Assembly (NCBI GenBank): GCA_900468065.1
Contig: UBTA01000047.1
Span: 38,429-102,428, forward strand
Direction of reading: 5' to 3'
Length of the DNA: 64,000 nt
From: Hyphomicrobiales bacterium
Lineage (GTDB): Bacteria; Pseudomonadota; Alphaproteobacteria; Rhizobiales; Rhizobiaceae
The notes beneath the pieces were generated by a model. It was not told where the DNA came from. It saw only the letters and a program-made list of their open reading frames with translations, and searched no databases. Shown here in pieces: positions 24,771-34,166 of the stretch (its first letter is position 1; each line of letters starts with the position of its first letter). Made by a program: the position numbers and the translations under genes.

Positions 24771-25299
24771 TCAGCGGTTCTCTTCATGGGCGTCGAAAAC
24801 GCGCTGGGCGTAACTATCGAGCGAAGCCTCGCAGGTTCTCAACCGCTCTGTTGCCTCCTCGGCCAAGGTCGCGCCGTAAAAATCGAGTTTCTTGATCTTC
24901 TCCAGCCAGCCCTGGAGCTTCTTCAAGTCGGTGTCTTCTTCTTCGAGCTCCGCATAGGTGAACTTGCTGATCCCGATTTCGTTGGCGATCTCCTTCTCGA
25001 AATCGTCACAGCGACCAAGGAACTCCCTATATTGGTCGTCACGATCGGCTTTGAACCGGGATACGACTTTATCCTCTTGCGCACGATCGAGAGCGACCGT
25101 CTCCAGGATGACGGTCGGCAATATTGTTTTCCAACATCTTAAGCCGGCAGACATGATCGTCAGTCTTGGGCAATAGGCAGACGCCGTTCTGCAAATAAAC
25201 GGCGCCCATTCCCTTTAGCCGCCGCCAGAGCGCAATGCGCTTTGTGGCGGGATCGGGGGGCACTTTGTAAGTGAAAAGAAGCCAAGTCAACTTTGTCAT
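24771..25299 (-). pseudogene. chrB: Frameshifted chrB-type regulator/resistance gene
   Basis: Two overlapping frames together spell a ChrB N-terminal-domain protein. The first begins MTKLTWLLFTYKVP at 25299 and runs to RLKMLENNIAD; the second resumes with VILETVALDRAQEDK and continues to a normal end at 24771. The residues that usually join them (about MGGEA) are missing, which indicates a deletion of about a dozen bases near 25115 that shifts the frame. ChrB senses or handles chromate in proteobacteria. The protein would truncate about 65 residues in. An assembly error is possible but less likely given the missing codons. Confidence 0.75.
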
Positions 25300-25439
25300 G
25301 TAACAATGATAATGCAACGACCGTAACACATCAACGAAGTGATATCGTGCATCTGGACTCCGCCAACGCCCAGTGGACATGCGTGATCATTTTGACATAG
25401 AGATCAGCATTCCGAACAGTTCCGCTGCCGCCTTGACGC

Positions 25440-27617
25440 TTAGGAAGCGGCGACCGTCACGTCAGATTGACGTGCTGGAAAGTAACTTGCGGTCAGTTTT
25501 TCCGCGGTGAGGGGGCGGCTAAAGAGATATCCCTGGAGTTCGTCGCAACCCGATAATCTAACCATAGCAGCTTGCTCGTCCGTCTCAATGCCTTCCGCGG
25601 TCACAGGAATATCGAGGGCGTTGGCAAGTGCGATTGTGGCTTGAAGGACCTTGCCCGCATTCGCCTCGTTATTAAGAGCGATTATGAGAGACCGATCAAC
25701 CTTCATGCGATCGAATCCGAACGCACGTAGTGTGCCAATACTGGCGAAGCCGCAGCCAAAATCATCAAGCGCAATTTTGATACCCGCTGCCTTTAACCCT
25801 TTGATCGCCCGGTGGGCCTGGTCGGGGTTGGAGATCAGAACCCCTTCGGTAATTTCGATGGTCAGCCTCGAGGGCTCGAACGAGGCCTGCGCCAATATAT
25901 CCAAGACCTGACGCACGAAGCGTGGATTCTTGAGCTGCAGAGGCGATACGTTAACAGCAAGCCCAAGACCTGGCCATTGAGCTGCCGCGCGGACTGCCTT
26001 CGTCATTATCTGTTGCCCGAGCGTGTCGATAAGGCCCGATCGCTCCGCCAGCGGAATGAAGATATCCGGCCCGATCATTGTGCCGTCGGAAGGTTGCCAT
26101 CTTGCCAAGGCCTCGACGCCGCAAATCCCTCTTCCGTCGGAATGAACCAACGGCTGAAAAACGATTCCGATCTCGTCATTGGCGAGCGTTTGTCGAAGCT
26201 GCCCTTCGAGTTGGGCAACACGCCGAGTTTCGTCGTCGAAACTCGGTTCGAAGATGATCGAGACCCCGCGTCCACTATCTTTCGCTCGGTAGAGCGCGAT
26301 ATCGGCTTGCCTGATCAGTTCGGACGCTGCGAGTATCCCGCCGCTCGATTCGGCGACACCGACGCTTGCGCCGATCTCGATGGTCCTGCCGTCGATGTCG
26401 AAAACGCGTGCAAGACATTGCTGAATGCGGCGTGGTAAATCTGCGGTCTCGAGTGCCTGTACCGTCTCCGTCAAAACGATGGCGAATTCGTCGCCTCCGA
26501 GACGGGCGATGATCGCGCCATTCGGCATCATATGTGAAAGTCGGTCGGCGACTGCGACGATAAGACTGTCGCCAACACCATGTCCCCAACCATCGTTAAC
26601 GGCCTTGAAGCCATCGAGGTCAATGAAATTCAACTGTGTGGTGGCACCTGTTTTCGAGGCATATTCGTGCTCGTGTCCGAGATTTTCAAGCAAACCGGCT
26701 CGATTCCACAGACCCGAGAGAGCGTCGTGTGTCGCATGGTGTCGCGAAAGGTTTTCCCCAGCTCGCAAGTTTCGTATCGTGATGAAGCCGACAAACCCCA
26801 ACCCTCCCAGGAACAATACAAGAATCAAGGCGGCGGCTCTCAGCTCCGGCTTGGCCTCCACAAAGCTCCTTGATCCTGGCAACTGGCGCGGCCATGCGAA
26901 GTAGCCGACCGGCTTGCCGGATATGTCATCGAGCGACGTGTTGAGCCCGGAGGCGTCGGGATGCTGTCTAAGTGTGAGGCCCTTCAGCGAGAAGTCGCTT
27001 GCCATTTCTGCGACGGCGTCGGGTTTCAGATGCTTGGCAAACAGAAGGTGATAAAGCTTGGCCTTGTCGAACCGAATGTCGGGGTTGCTCGGCCTTATCG
27101 CGGCGGCTCCCATCAGAACCACGCCCTCGTCGCTTCGCACAAAGTGTACGGACACACTGGTGCCGGCACGCGCGGCGGCGATGAGCGCGTCGACACCGCC
27201 ATCAAAGTGCTGGCTTAACGAACCTTCCAGCGGTGCGCCGTTTTCATATGCCATAATGGATTTGCCAGTGGCATCGACCACGATTGCGGTATCATAGAGC
27301 GGATACGCCTCTGTGGTTGTCCCCCAGTTTTCAGTAATCCAGTCGTCGCGATTATCCGAATTTACCTGGTCGTATGCGTCATCCCAGAAGGCGTTGTCAC
27401 GGATAGTTCCTTCGAGCTGTTTTTTCATGGCACCGACGGCGCTCGCTGCGGCGCTTACCGCACGTGAATCGTCTATGCTGTCGGATTTGGCGGTAATATT
27501 GCCGATCGAATCGGCCACCAGAGCCCCCAGCACACAACCGACCGTAATGAACAACCCTGCTATGACGGCTACGAATGATTTGCGGACGGTATTGTTGGGT
27601 TTCAGGTGGCGCTGCAC
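25440..27617 (-). CDS. CHASE4-GGDEF-EAL cyclic-di-GMP protein
   Basis: A 725-residue inner-membrane protein. One helix lies at about residues 13-35 and a second at about 260-280. Between them is a CHASE4-like sensor domain (RDNAFWDDAYDQV). The GGDEF motif is exact at 374-378 (RLGGDEF), with no RxxD inhibitory site directly upstream. The EAL domain has EALARW at 502, VNVSPLQL, ITEGVL, LDDFGCGF, KVDRSLI, TAEGIET and LQGYLF. Both cyclase and phosphodiesterase signatures therefore look complete, and the net activity cannot be predicted. It is transcribed alone, leftwards. Confidence 0.93.
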   Translation of the reverse strand: MQRHLKPNNTVRKSFVAVIAGLFITVGCVLGALVADSIGNITAKSDSIDDSRAVSAAASAVGAMKKQLEGTIRDNAFWDDAYDQVNSDNRDDWITENWGTTTEAYPLYDTAIVVDATGKSIMAYENGAPLEGSLSQHFDGGVDALIAAARAGTSVSVHFVRSDEGVVLMGAAAIRPSNPDIRFDKAKLYHLLFAKHLKPDAVAEMASDFSLKGLTLRQHPDASGLNTSLDDISGKPVGYFAWPRQLPGSRSFVEAKPELRAAALILVLFLGGLGFVGFITIRNLRAGENLSRHHATHDALSGLWNRAGLLENLGHEHEYASKTGATTQLNFIDLDGFKAVNDGWGHGVGDSLIVAVADRLSHMMPNGAIIARLGGDEFAIVLTETVQALETADLPRRIQQCLARVFDIDGRTIEIGASVGVAESSGGILAASELIRQADIALYRAKDSGRGVSIIFEPSFDDETRRVAQLEGQLRQTLANDEIGIVFQPLVHSDGRGICGVEALARWQPSDGTMIGPDIFIPLAERSGLIDTLGQQIMTKAVRAAAQWPGLGLAVNVSPLQLKNPRFVRQVLDILAQASFEPSRLTIEITEGVLISNPDQAHRAIKGLKAAGIKIALDDFGCGFASIGTLRAFGFDRMKVDRSLIIALNNEANAGKVLQATIALANALDIPVTAEGIETDEQAAMVRLSGCDELQGYLFSRPLTAEKLTASYFPARQSDVTVAAS

Positions 27618-28077
27618 GGATTACATCCTGGGTTGCTACAAGACAATATGGATGTCGAGGTCTCGACAGTGCCCGCAGATTGGCATCATGCCCGCCCAAC
27701 GCGGGCGCCGCGTCCGGACAATACAATTGTCCATCCTAACCTTCTATTAAGCGGCGAAAACTCTGCGTATCTCAACACGAGAGTCGACGACTGCTGTGGA
27801 GAAAGCCGGAAAGGGTTGTGTCAACATGCAAGCACGTCATCTCGGCGAGCGTCAGATTTTAGGCAAAATTCCGCGCCGCCAATCTGGCGAGACAGTTGGT
27901 CCAATCCAGTTCGCCTTGAACCAGTTCGAACCAACGACCCTTGGTTCTCTGCATCGAGAACAAAGCCTAGATGATATGAGCGGGATCACTCCCGATATTA
28001 ATCATTTTCCACTGCAGATATATTTTTGGAGATGAAGCGGGCTCGAATTTAAACAAGCGGTCCATCTGGTGATTTCG
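27618..28077. other. Gene-poor stretch
   Basis: Upstream region of the cyclic-di-GMP gene plus about 250 bases with no recognisable coding. A rightward frame (27796-28035) has no domain similarity. Confidence 0.35.
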
Positions 28078-28435
28078 CTATTTCCGGTAAGCCGCGACCT
28101 GATAACATGTTTTCCCGTAGAACTGGTGAGCGAGGGCGCCCAGCACAGCCCGGCGATCAGCGCCCAAAGGACGACATTGAGAATATCGGCGCCTAGGTCA
28201 CCGGCTCCGTCATAGCCCAGGTAGTAACCCGCCATCCCCGTTCGCGATCAAAAGACCATACAGGAGAACATTGGCAGTTTTCGCAACCACGCCGAAGATC
28301 GCGGGCTTGCGGCGGTGACGCCGGGATGCCTTGAGCGAACCGGAGGGCGAGACGGAGGACAATGAGGATCAAGCTGGCGATCCCAACATAGGCATGAATA
28401 TTGGCGCTGGCCACCTGGTCCGTTGTTGCCAAACC
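28078..28435 (-). pseudogene. Decayed cytochrome b561-type gene
   Basis: Pieces of a cytochrome b561 are found in three successive frames. First comes ANIHAYVGIASLILIVLRLAL; then, in another frame, AIFGVVAKTANVLLYGLLIA; then MAGYYLGYDGAGDL with ILNVVLWALIAG; and finally VLGALAHQFYGK, the hallmark histidine region near the end of the family. At least three frameshifts separate them, and the N-terminal helix is missing. The gene cannot yield a functional haem protein. Confidence 0.72.
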
Positions 28436-28868
28436 CGTTCGTTTGATACTGCGGCTTCTTGCAGCTTCACATTATCGGACGAGAAGGGAAAATCCATTGA
28501 AGGCGCTTCTCAACGTTGCAGAAGGAAGAGAACCGTGCCCGCTTCCGCCTTAAAGGCTTGCTTTACGTCCTTCAGAACGTCGACCGGGGATGAAAACGGG
28601 ATTCCGGTTAGTAATAACGCGGTTCCTTGTGTTTAGATCAAATTGAGGCGATGGAAACGAGCCACCTCCCCGGGTGGCTGGCATGGCGCTATTCCAGCAG
28701 ACTGCGACGCCGCGAGAAATTCTGATCGAAGGAGCCATCTTCATGCTCAATGGCGAGGTTGATGATCGTTTCGACGGCCCTCTCGCGATGATCAACCCGG
28801 CTCCATTGGTAAACCAGCAACGGCCGGGTCGCGACGAGTAATCCGGTCGCCAATTGACTTCACCAAAT
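28436..28868. other. Gene-poor stretch
   Basis: Possibly the remains of whatever preceded the cytochrome b561 gene, but no identifiable protein is encoded. A small GC-rich hairpin (GCCACC/GGTGGC) lies near 28665. Confidence 0.35.
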
Positions 28869-29813
28869 TTAGTGCTGCCTGAGGGTCACTTTCGCAAATG
28901 GGGCCCCTTTATCGTCCAGCGCGAGGCACGCGCTGGACCATGAACCTTCATCCACTCCCAGTGCAGTCTGCAGCCAGGCAAGGGTCAGACGTTTCGTCGT
29001 TTCCAGCGCGTCGGGTGCCTCGATTTCGGTTTCCTTTGCGTCAAGCCCGGCGATCCCTCCAAGCCCGTGTCCGACGCCGCACAACATCAAGAGCGCCTCT
29101 GCGCCCGGCGCGTCGTGAAACGCATCCGCATGCCAGTCCGGCCCCCGGCTTGTGAAATGCGGATCGTCGATATCACCGCAGACAACAAGGCTGGGCGTCG
29201 CGAGCGTTGAGAAATCAACGTCGAAGAATGGAAACCGTGCAGCGTTCTCCGCGGTCATGTCCTTGCCGCCGCGTCCGGGCGCAGCCAGCAGAATACCCAC
29301 CGATATGCGTGGATCGGAGAAATCCTCACCGTTCAGCTGCGCGCCTAACAGGAGCCCGACGGTGTGCCCGCCAAAGGAATGACCGGCGGCGCCAATGCGC
29401 GAATGATCCATCCGGCCTGCAACGGAGGGTGCCTGCCGCTCCACCTCCCGCAACTGGTTGAGAATAGCCTTCATCTCCTCGACGCGCTCGCGCCAGAAGA
29501 ACGGCGCGCCGGGGGCATCCGAAGGTAAGCCACCAACGCGCGAACTCGCGTGCGTCGGCTGGATTACCGCAAAGCCCCGTTCCGCCCAAAACTGGGCCAG
29601 TGGGGCGTAACCGTCTTTTGACGGGATATAGTTGGACGGGCCGAACCCATGCGACAGCAGCACGATGGGAAGGTTGCCGCCCGTCGCCGGTGCGGTCAGA
29701 CGCAATTCCAGCGGTGGGCGGCCGACCATCGGCAAACGGATTGGGGTATAGGCCAAAGTGAGAGTGGCTTCGGGCGTCGGGATATGCTTGGCGAGATCGA
29801 TCAGATTGTTCAT
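28869..29813 (-). CDS. Alpha/beta hydrolase (PAF-acetylhydrolase/dienelactone-type)
   Basis: A 314-residue cytosolic serine hydrolase. The oxyanion region LLSHGFGPSNY lies near residue 55, the nucleophile elbow GHSFGG near 145, an acid-bearing strand in LVVCGDIDDPH, and the catalytic His in CGVGHGLGG near 250. The fold resembles chlorophyllase/platelet-activating-factor hydrolases used for ester or lactone cleavage. It begins 11 bases after the SDR stop, so the two form an operon under the divergent AraC-type regulator. Substrate unknown. Confidence 0.85.
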   Translation of the reverse strand: MNNLIDLAKHIPTPEATLTLAYTPIRLPMVGRPPLELRLTAPATGGNLPIVLLSHGFGPSNYIPSKDGYAPLAQFWAERGFAVIQPTHASSRVGGLPSDAPGAPFFWRERVEEMKAILNQLREVERQAPSVAGRMDHSRIGAAGHSFGGHTVGLLLGAQLNGEDFSDPRISVGILLAAPGRGGKDMTAENAARFPFFDVDFSTLATPSLVVCGDIDDPHFTSRGPDWHADAFHDAPGAEALLMLCGVGHGLGGIAGLDAKETEIEAPDALETTKRLTLAWLQTALGVDEGSWSSACLALDDKGAPFAKVTLRQH

Positions 29814-29824
29814 GGTCGGGAGCC

Positions 29825-30610
29825 TTAAGTGTTGATTTCCAGACGATCGTCTTCAGGCCAGCGAGTTGCTGCCTCGCGGAGCCATGTTTGCGCATCCCCG
29901 CCGGCGGGCGTTTTCATCGGCGCGTCAAGCTCGGTCACCGCGTGCCAGACTGCCTCTGCAACATCATCCGGCGTCGTGAATTCTGTGCCGGAACGCAGCG
30001 TTGTCAGGTAGTCGTGGACGAATGCGCTGTACGGATCGGGGATATCCATTCCCATACGGGCGACGGCATTTTTGCCGAACCCGGTTGTTGGCGCCGAACC
30101 CGGCAGAACAAGTTTGGCGCGGACGCCAAAGAGAACGGCTTCAAGAGCGAGACTTTCGGTGAAAGCGTTCAGCGCTGCCTTGCTGGCGCTGTAGACGGAA
30201 AGTGCGGGCAACGGCTTGATGGTGACGCTGGAGCTGACATTTACGATGACGCCTGAGCGACGGATACGCATCTGCGGAAGAACGGCTTTGGTCATCGCCA
30301 TTGGGCCGAACACGTTCGTCTCAAACAGCTCGCGGATTTTAGACATCTCCGCGCCTTCCAAGACATTGAGCATGCCGACGCCGGCATTGTTGACCAGCGC
30401 AGCGATCGGGCCGGCCGCTTCGACGGCCTTCGTGATGCTATCCGCGTTGGTCACGTCCAGCGCCGGGATCTTGAGCTTTTCGCTATGGGGCATCAGATCG
30501 GTCTGCGGAGTACGCATGGTCGCGACCACGTCCCATCCTGCCGTCACAAATGTTTGCGCGATGGCGAGACCGAAGCCGGATGAGCAACCGGTGATGAGTA
30601 TCTTTGGCAT
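29825..30610 (-). CDS. SDR-family oxidoreductase in the AraC-linked operon
   Basis: A 261-residue short-chain dehydrogenase; the start at 30610 has AGGAGA upstream and the protein begins directly with the Rossmann strand MPKILITGCSSGFG. NNAG is near residue 80, SSVTIKPLPALSVYSASK contains the catalytic Ser, Tyr and Lys, and the C-terminus is the short form of retinol-dehydrogenase-like SDRs. It is the first gene of a two-gene operon with the hydrolase and is divergent from an AraC-family regulator with a 97-base shared promoter region. Confidence 0.9.
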   Translation of the reverse strand: MPKILITGCSSGFGLAIAQTFVTAGWDVVATMRTPQTDLMPHSEKLKIPALDVTNADSITKAVEAAGPIAALVNNAGVGMLNVLEGAEMSKIRELFETNVFGPMAMTKAVLPQMRIRRSGVIVNVSSSVTIKPLPALSVYSASKAALNAFTESLALEAVLFGVRAKLVLPGSAPTTGFGKNAVARMGMDIPDPYSAFVHDYLTTLRSGTEFTTPDDVAEAVWHAVTELDAPMKTPAGGDAQTWLREAATRWPEDDRLEINT

Positions 30611-30676
30611 GGTCTGTCTCCTGACGACTAACGTTCCTAGAGATGTAACGGCCACGTCGGACCTTCTATACTTGAC

Positions 30677-30706
30677 AGTCCGAGATTTTTTAGCATGAGT
30701 CCGAGA
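30677..30706. promoter_or_regulatory. Direct repeat, probable AraC-type operator
   Basis: AGTCCGAGA occurs twice, at 30677-30685 and 30698-30706, exactly 21 bases apart (two helical turns) and in the same orientation. This is the usual arrangement for an AraC-family dimer. The second copy ends just before the regulator's start codon, which fits autoregulation. Confidence 0.6.
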
Positions 30707-30707
30707 C

Positions 30708-31604
30708 ATGACCGATCCAATCGCCGAAGTCGTTTCCCTGCTCAAGCCAAGCCCGTCAATCTCAAAGCTGGTAACTGGCGGCGGTCAGTGGCTCGTCGAG
30801 CGCACGGAACTTGGAAGCCCCTTTTATTGCGCCGTGGTCGAAGGCCATTGCCGGATGACGATCACCGGTCGTGAGCCAATTTTGCTCACGACCGGCGACT
30901 TCGTGCTGGTTCCAGAAATCTTTTCGTTCACGATGAGCAGCTTGGAACCGCCGCCGCGCGGAGCGCTCGCCCGGCGTCTGGAGACTAGCCCGGGTGTCTT
31001 CCGGCTCGGAGACCCCGAAGCGCCCGCCGAAATTAAGGCAATGGTTGGTCATTGTGCCTTTGGCTCGGACGACAAGACTCTTCTCGTCTCGTTGCTCCCG
31101 GAGGTCATCCATGTTCGAGGCGAAGAGCGGCTGATGATATTGGTCCGGATGATAAACGACGAAACGAGAGCCGACCGTACCGCCCGTGACATGGTGCTTC
31201 ACCGGTTGTTGGAGGTGCTTTTGATCGAAGCTTTGCGATCAACAGCAAGTAGGGTGGCCCCGCCCGGTATCCTGCGCGGAATGGCCGATCCGCTGCTGGC
31301 ACCGGCCTTGCGCCGGATTCATGCAGATCCAGGTCGCAGCATGACGGTGGAGACACTCGCGCGGGGTGCCGCCATGTCCCGTTCAACCTTCTTCGATCGT
31401 TTCCGGAGGGAGGTTGGCGTCGCCCCGATGGAATACGCGACCGTCTGGCGCATGGCGCTGGCGAAGGAATTCCTTCGCGAGGATGTTGCCACGGCAGAGG
31501 TTGCGCAACGCGTCGGCTATGGCTCGGCAAGCGCCTTCAGCGTCGCGTTCAGTCGGCATGTGGGAATGCCGCCCGGCGCCTATTCTCGGGCAAGACACCT
31601 CTGA
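30708..31604 (+). CDS. AraC-family transcriptional regulator (cupin N-terminus)
   Basis: A 298-residue protein. The N-terminal half is an AraC-type cupin domain (CAVVEGHCRMTI, LTTGDFVLVPE). The C-terminal half has two helix-turn-helix units (TVETLARGAAMSRSTFFDRF; EVAQRVGYGSASAFSVAFSR), ending with GMPPGAYSR. The family controls detoxification or catabolic SDR operons. It is divergent from the SDR-hydrolase operon and is its likely regulator. No good Shine-Dalgarno precedes the ATG, so translation may be leaderless or the start may lie a little downstream. Confidence 0.92.
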   Translation: MTDPIAEVVSLLKPSPSISKLVTGGGQWLVERTELGSPFYCAVVEGHCRMTITGREPILLTTGDFVLVPEIFSFTMSSLEPPPRGALARRLETSPGVFRLGDPEAPAEIKAMVGHCAFGSDDKTLLVSLLPEVIHVRGEERLMILVRMINDETRADRTARDMVLHRLLEVLLIEALRSTASRVAPPGILRGMADPLLAPALRRIHADPGRSMTVETLARGAAMSRSTFFDRFRREVGVAPMEYATVWRMALAKEFLREDVATAEVAQRVGYGSASAFSVAFSRHVGMPPGAYSRARHL

Positions 31605-31651
31605 GTAACCCTAGCGCGATTGCAAAATGTGGAGCAGGCTGCTTTGAGCCC

Positions 31652-32542
31652 TCACCTGCCAATATAGGCTGCCAGTTCATCGGGCGTTCCGTTGGGAAAA
31701 GTTTGCTTCAGAAAATCCAGGAAGGCAGATACACGCGCGCTCAACAGACGCCGCGACGGGTAAAGCGCCCACAGCGCGATCTCCGAGCCCTCTATATCGC
31801 CCCAGTGCAGTAAAGTGCCGTCAGCAAGATCTTGGCTCACCAACGAGATCGGCAGCCGTGCAGCGCCAACACCTGCCCGTACCGCATCCCGGACCATGTT
31901 CAGCGACGACAAAACGAGGACAGGGTCGATCCTGATCTTTGAAGACTGTTTCGAGGTTATGACGTTCCACGTCTGTGGATTGCCGCCTCCGCGCACGACG
32001 CCCGGCGCTGGCAGGTCACCAGCTGGGCGGGAAAGTTCCGGGCTTGCCACGACGACCAGGCGATCATGCAGAAAGGCTCGACCGACGAGGGCCTCGTCCT
32101 GGCCCGGGTTGACCCGGATGACCAGATCATAACCTTCCTCGATCATGTCGACAGCCCGGTCTTCCGTGGTGATTTCCAACCTCACATCCGGATATCTCAG
32201 TGCGAAACCGGCAGCGACCTTGCCCATTGCAGTCTGCGACAAGAGGAGTGGCGCACTGATCCGCAACCTGCCACGCGGCTTTTCCGCACCCGAGGCAATA
32301 GCGGCCGCCGTTTCGTCGAGCTCGGTCAGGAGCGCGGCTGTCCGCTCATGAAGGGCGCGTCCTTCCTCGGTGAGTTTCAGGTTGCGCGCGCCACGATCGA
32401 AAAGCCGAAGCTGGAGCGCAGCCTCCAATTCCGCGACTCGTCGGGACAGGGTCGCCTTCGGCCGACCGGTGGCGCGGGCCGCTTTGCCAAAGCCGCCATG
32501 GCGCGCGACAAGGTTGAAATCCGTAAGGGCAACGAGATCCAT
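31652..32542 (-). CDS. LysR-family regulator of the NmrA-like gene
   Basis: A 296-residue regulator; the start at 32542 gives the canonical MDLVALTDFNLVARHGGFG helix. The winged helix (RATGRPKATLSRRVAELE) and effector domain (GRLRISAPLLLSQ) are complete, and the C-terminus has the ALYPSRRLLSARVSAFLDFL end typical of the group. It is divergent from the NmrA-like gene across a 21-bp palindrome. The ligand is unknown. Confidence 0.9.
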   Translation of the reverse strand: MDLVALTDFNLVARHGGFGKAARATGRPKATLSRRVAELEAALQLRLFDRGARNLKLTEEGRALHERTAALLTELDETAAAIASGAEKPRGRLRISAPLLLSQTAMGKVAAGFALRYPDVRLEITTEDRAVDMIEEGYDLVIRVNPGQDEALVGRAFLHDRLVVVASPELSRPAGDLPAPGVVRGGGNPQTWNVITSKQSSKIRIDPVLVLSSLNMVRDAVRAGVGAARLPISLVSQDLADGTLLHWGDIEGSEIALWALYPSRRLLSARVSAFLDFLKQTFPNGTPDELAAYIGR

Positions 32543-32569
32543 AAGTGTTCCAGCGGTGAGACGCCGTGT

Positions 32570-32590
32570 CCCAATTGATAGTCTATTGGG
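32570..32590. promoter_or_regulatory. Palindromic operator of the LysR regulator
   Basis: CCCAAT and ATTGGG form a perfect 6-bp inverted repeat with a 9-base spacer in the 107-base divergent promoter region. The inner AAT-N9-ATT fits the T-N11-A pattern for LysR-type binding. Inferred from symmetry and position. Confidence 0.6.
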
Positions 32591-32649
32591 CCAACAGTGA
32601 ACCAGACATAGTTGGGGTGTCAAGCAGTACCAACCCTGGAGAAAATCCA

Positions 32650-33519
32650 ATGACCATTCTCGTTACCGGCGCCACAGGCAATATCGGCAGCCAAGTCATC
32701 CAACACCTCGTCAACGACGGCGCCGATGTCCGCGCTCTCGTCCGCGATCCCTCCAAGGCCAATTTTCCGGCAGGCGTTGCCGTCGTCAAAGGTGAGTTTC
32801 TCGATGTCGACGCGTTACGCACCGCGTTCCAAGGCGTATCCACGTTGTTCCTGCTGAATGCCGTCGTGCCTGACGAGTTCACCCAGGCTCTGATCGCGCT
32901 CAATGTCGCCCACTCGGCCGGCATCAAACGGATCGTCTATCTTTCCGTCATTCACCCCGACATCTACGTGAACGTACCGCACTTCGCCGGCAAGTTCGGC
33001 GTCGAGCAGATGATCGAGCAGATGGGCTTGGCAGCGACGATCCTGCGTCCCGCCTACTTCATCCAGAACGATCTGACGATCAAGGACGTCATCACTGGCT
33101 ATGGTGTCTATCCGATGCCCGTCGGTGACAAGGGGCTTGCCATGATCGACGTTCGCGATATCGCGGAGATCGCTGCCCTCGAGCTGCTGCGCCGCGAACA
33201 GGCCGCACAGCCCCTCCCGATCACTCGCATCAACCTCGTCGGTCCAGACACCCTCACCGGAGCCGATATCGCCGCCATCTGGACGGACGTTCTCGCTCGC
33301 CAGATCAACTACGGCGGTGGCGATACTGCAGCCTTCGAGCAAAACCTCAAGCAGTTCATGCCGGCCTGGATGGCCTACGACATGCGCCTGATGGGCGAGC
33401 GTTTCCTGACCGACGGGATGCGGCCCGAGGTCGGTGACGTCGAGCGCCTGACGACGCGCCTTGGCCGTCCGCTGCGTTCCTATCGCGACTTTGCCGCGGA
33501 AACCGCTGCATCTGCCTGA
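32650..33519 (+). CDS. NmrA-like NAD(P)-binding protein (atypical SDR)
   Basis: A 289-residue protein starting after GGAGA. The N-terminal Rossmann motif is VTGATGNIGSQV, followed by VRALVRDPSK, the cofactor-specificity region. A catalytic YxxxK is not evident, as expected for NmrA/HSCARG and quinone-reductase-like members. Homologues act as NAD(P)H-dependent quinone reductases or redox sensors. The next gene, an AtaL-like protein, follows after 36 bases, so the two are probably cotranscribed under LysR control. Confidence 0.9.
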   Translation: MTILVTGATGNIGSQVIQHLVNDGADVRALVRDPSKANFPAGVAVVKGEFLDVDALRTAFQGVSTLFLLNAVVPDEFTQALIALNVAHSAGIKRIVYLSVIHPDIYVNVPHFAGKFGVEQMIEQMGLAATILRPAYFIQNDLTIKDVITGYGVYPMPVGDKGLAMIDVRDIAEIAALELLRREQAAQPLPITRINLVGPDTLTGADIAAIWTDVLARQINYGGGDTAAFEQNLKQFMPAWMAYDMRLMGERFLTDGMRPEVGDVERLTTRLGRPLRSYRDFAAETAASA

Positions 33520-33555
33520 GGCAGGCACCCACAATCTCGACCAAGGACCATCCTC

Positions 33556-34029
33556 ATGATCTATTCGACCGCAACAGTCCCGGTAAATCCGCAAGGCGAA
33601 ACAAAACTAACTCGGGAGCAGGTCTGGAAGGGCCTGGAGCTGAAGGCGCGCGATGCGCGCCTCTTTCTCCCGCCCGGCCTCTGCACCCGCTGCAACGTGG
33701 TCGAGGAAAGCGCGACCCACTTCGTGCGCGATGCTACCATCGCCGGCTCCGAGGTCAGGGAGATCATCACCCTCGAGCCGCAGAGCAAGGTCACCTTCTT
33801 CCAGGCCAACGGTCCGCGCGAAGGCGCCATCGTCAACGAGCTGTTCGAAGATGAGGCCGGAGCGCTTCAACTGAGGTTCTATTGCTACGTCGGCCTGCGC
33901 GGAAAGGAGCCTGACGGCCCAGAGGAGCAGGCAGAGCAGACGCAATTTGACGGCGACAGGGGCTACAAATCGGCCCTGCTGTCAACCCTGAAGCGGACCC
34001 GTGGACTGCTCGCAGAGGGCCGACTCTGA
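33556..34029 (+). CDS. AtaL-like protein (DUF1857, SRPBCC fold)
   Basis: A 157-residue protein matching DUF1857/AtaL: it begins IYSTATVPVNP, then LTREQVWKGLELKARDA, with IITLEPQSKVTFFQANG in the middle. The family has the START/SRPBCC hydrophobic-ligand cavity and is found in fungi and bacteria, sometimes near polyketide genes. The operon mate is an NmrA-like reductase, suggesting that the pair handles a small hydrophobic or quinone-like compound. Length is normal. Confidence 0.88.
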   Translation: MIYSTATVPVNPQGETKLTREQVWKGLELKARDARLFLPPGLCTRCNVVEESATHFVRDATIAGSEVREIITLEPQSKVTFFQANGPREGAIVNELFEDEAGALQLRFYCYVGLRGKEPDGPEEQAEQTQFDGDRGYKSALLSTLKRTRGLLAEGRL

Positions 34030-34166
34030 TTACACCCAGCATCGAATCCAACAGGACGGCTGTCTGAGAGGAGCCCTGCGTTTCAAGGGGACCAAAATCA
34101 TGACCACACCCGTCCCTGAAACACGTTTCGCCGCTGTACTGAATATTCTGGTGCTCCGTGCCACTC

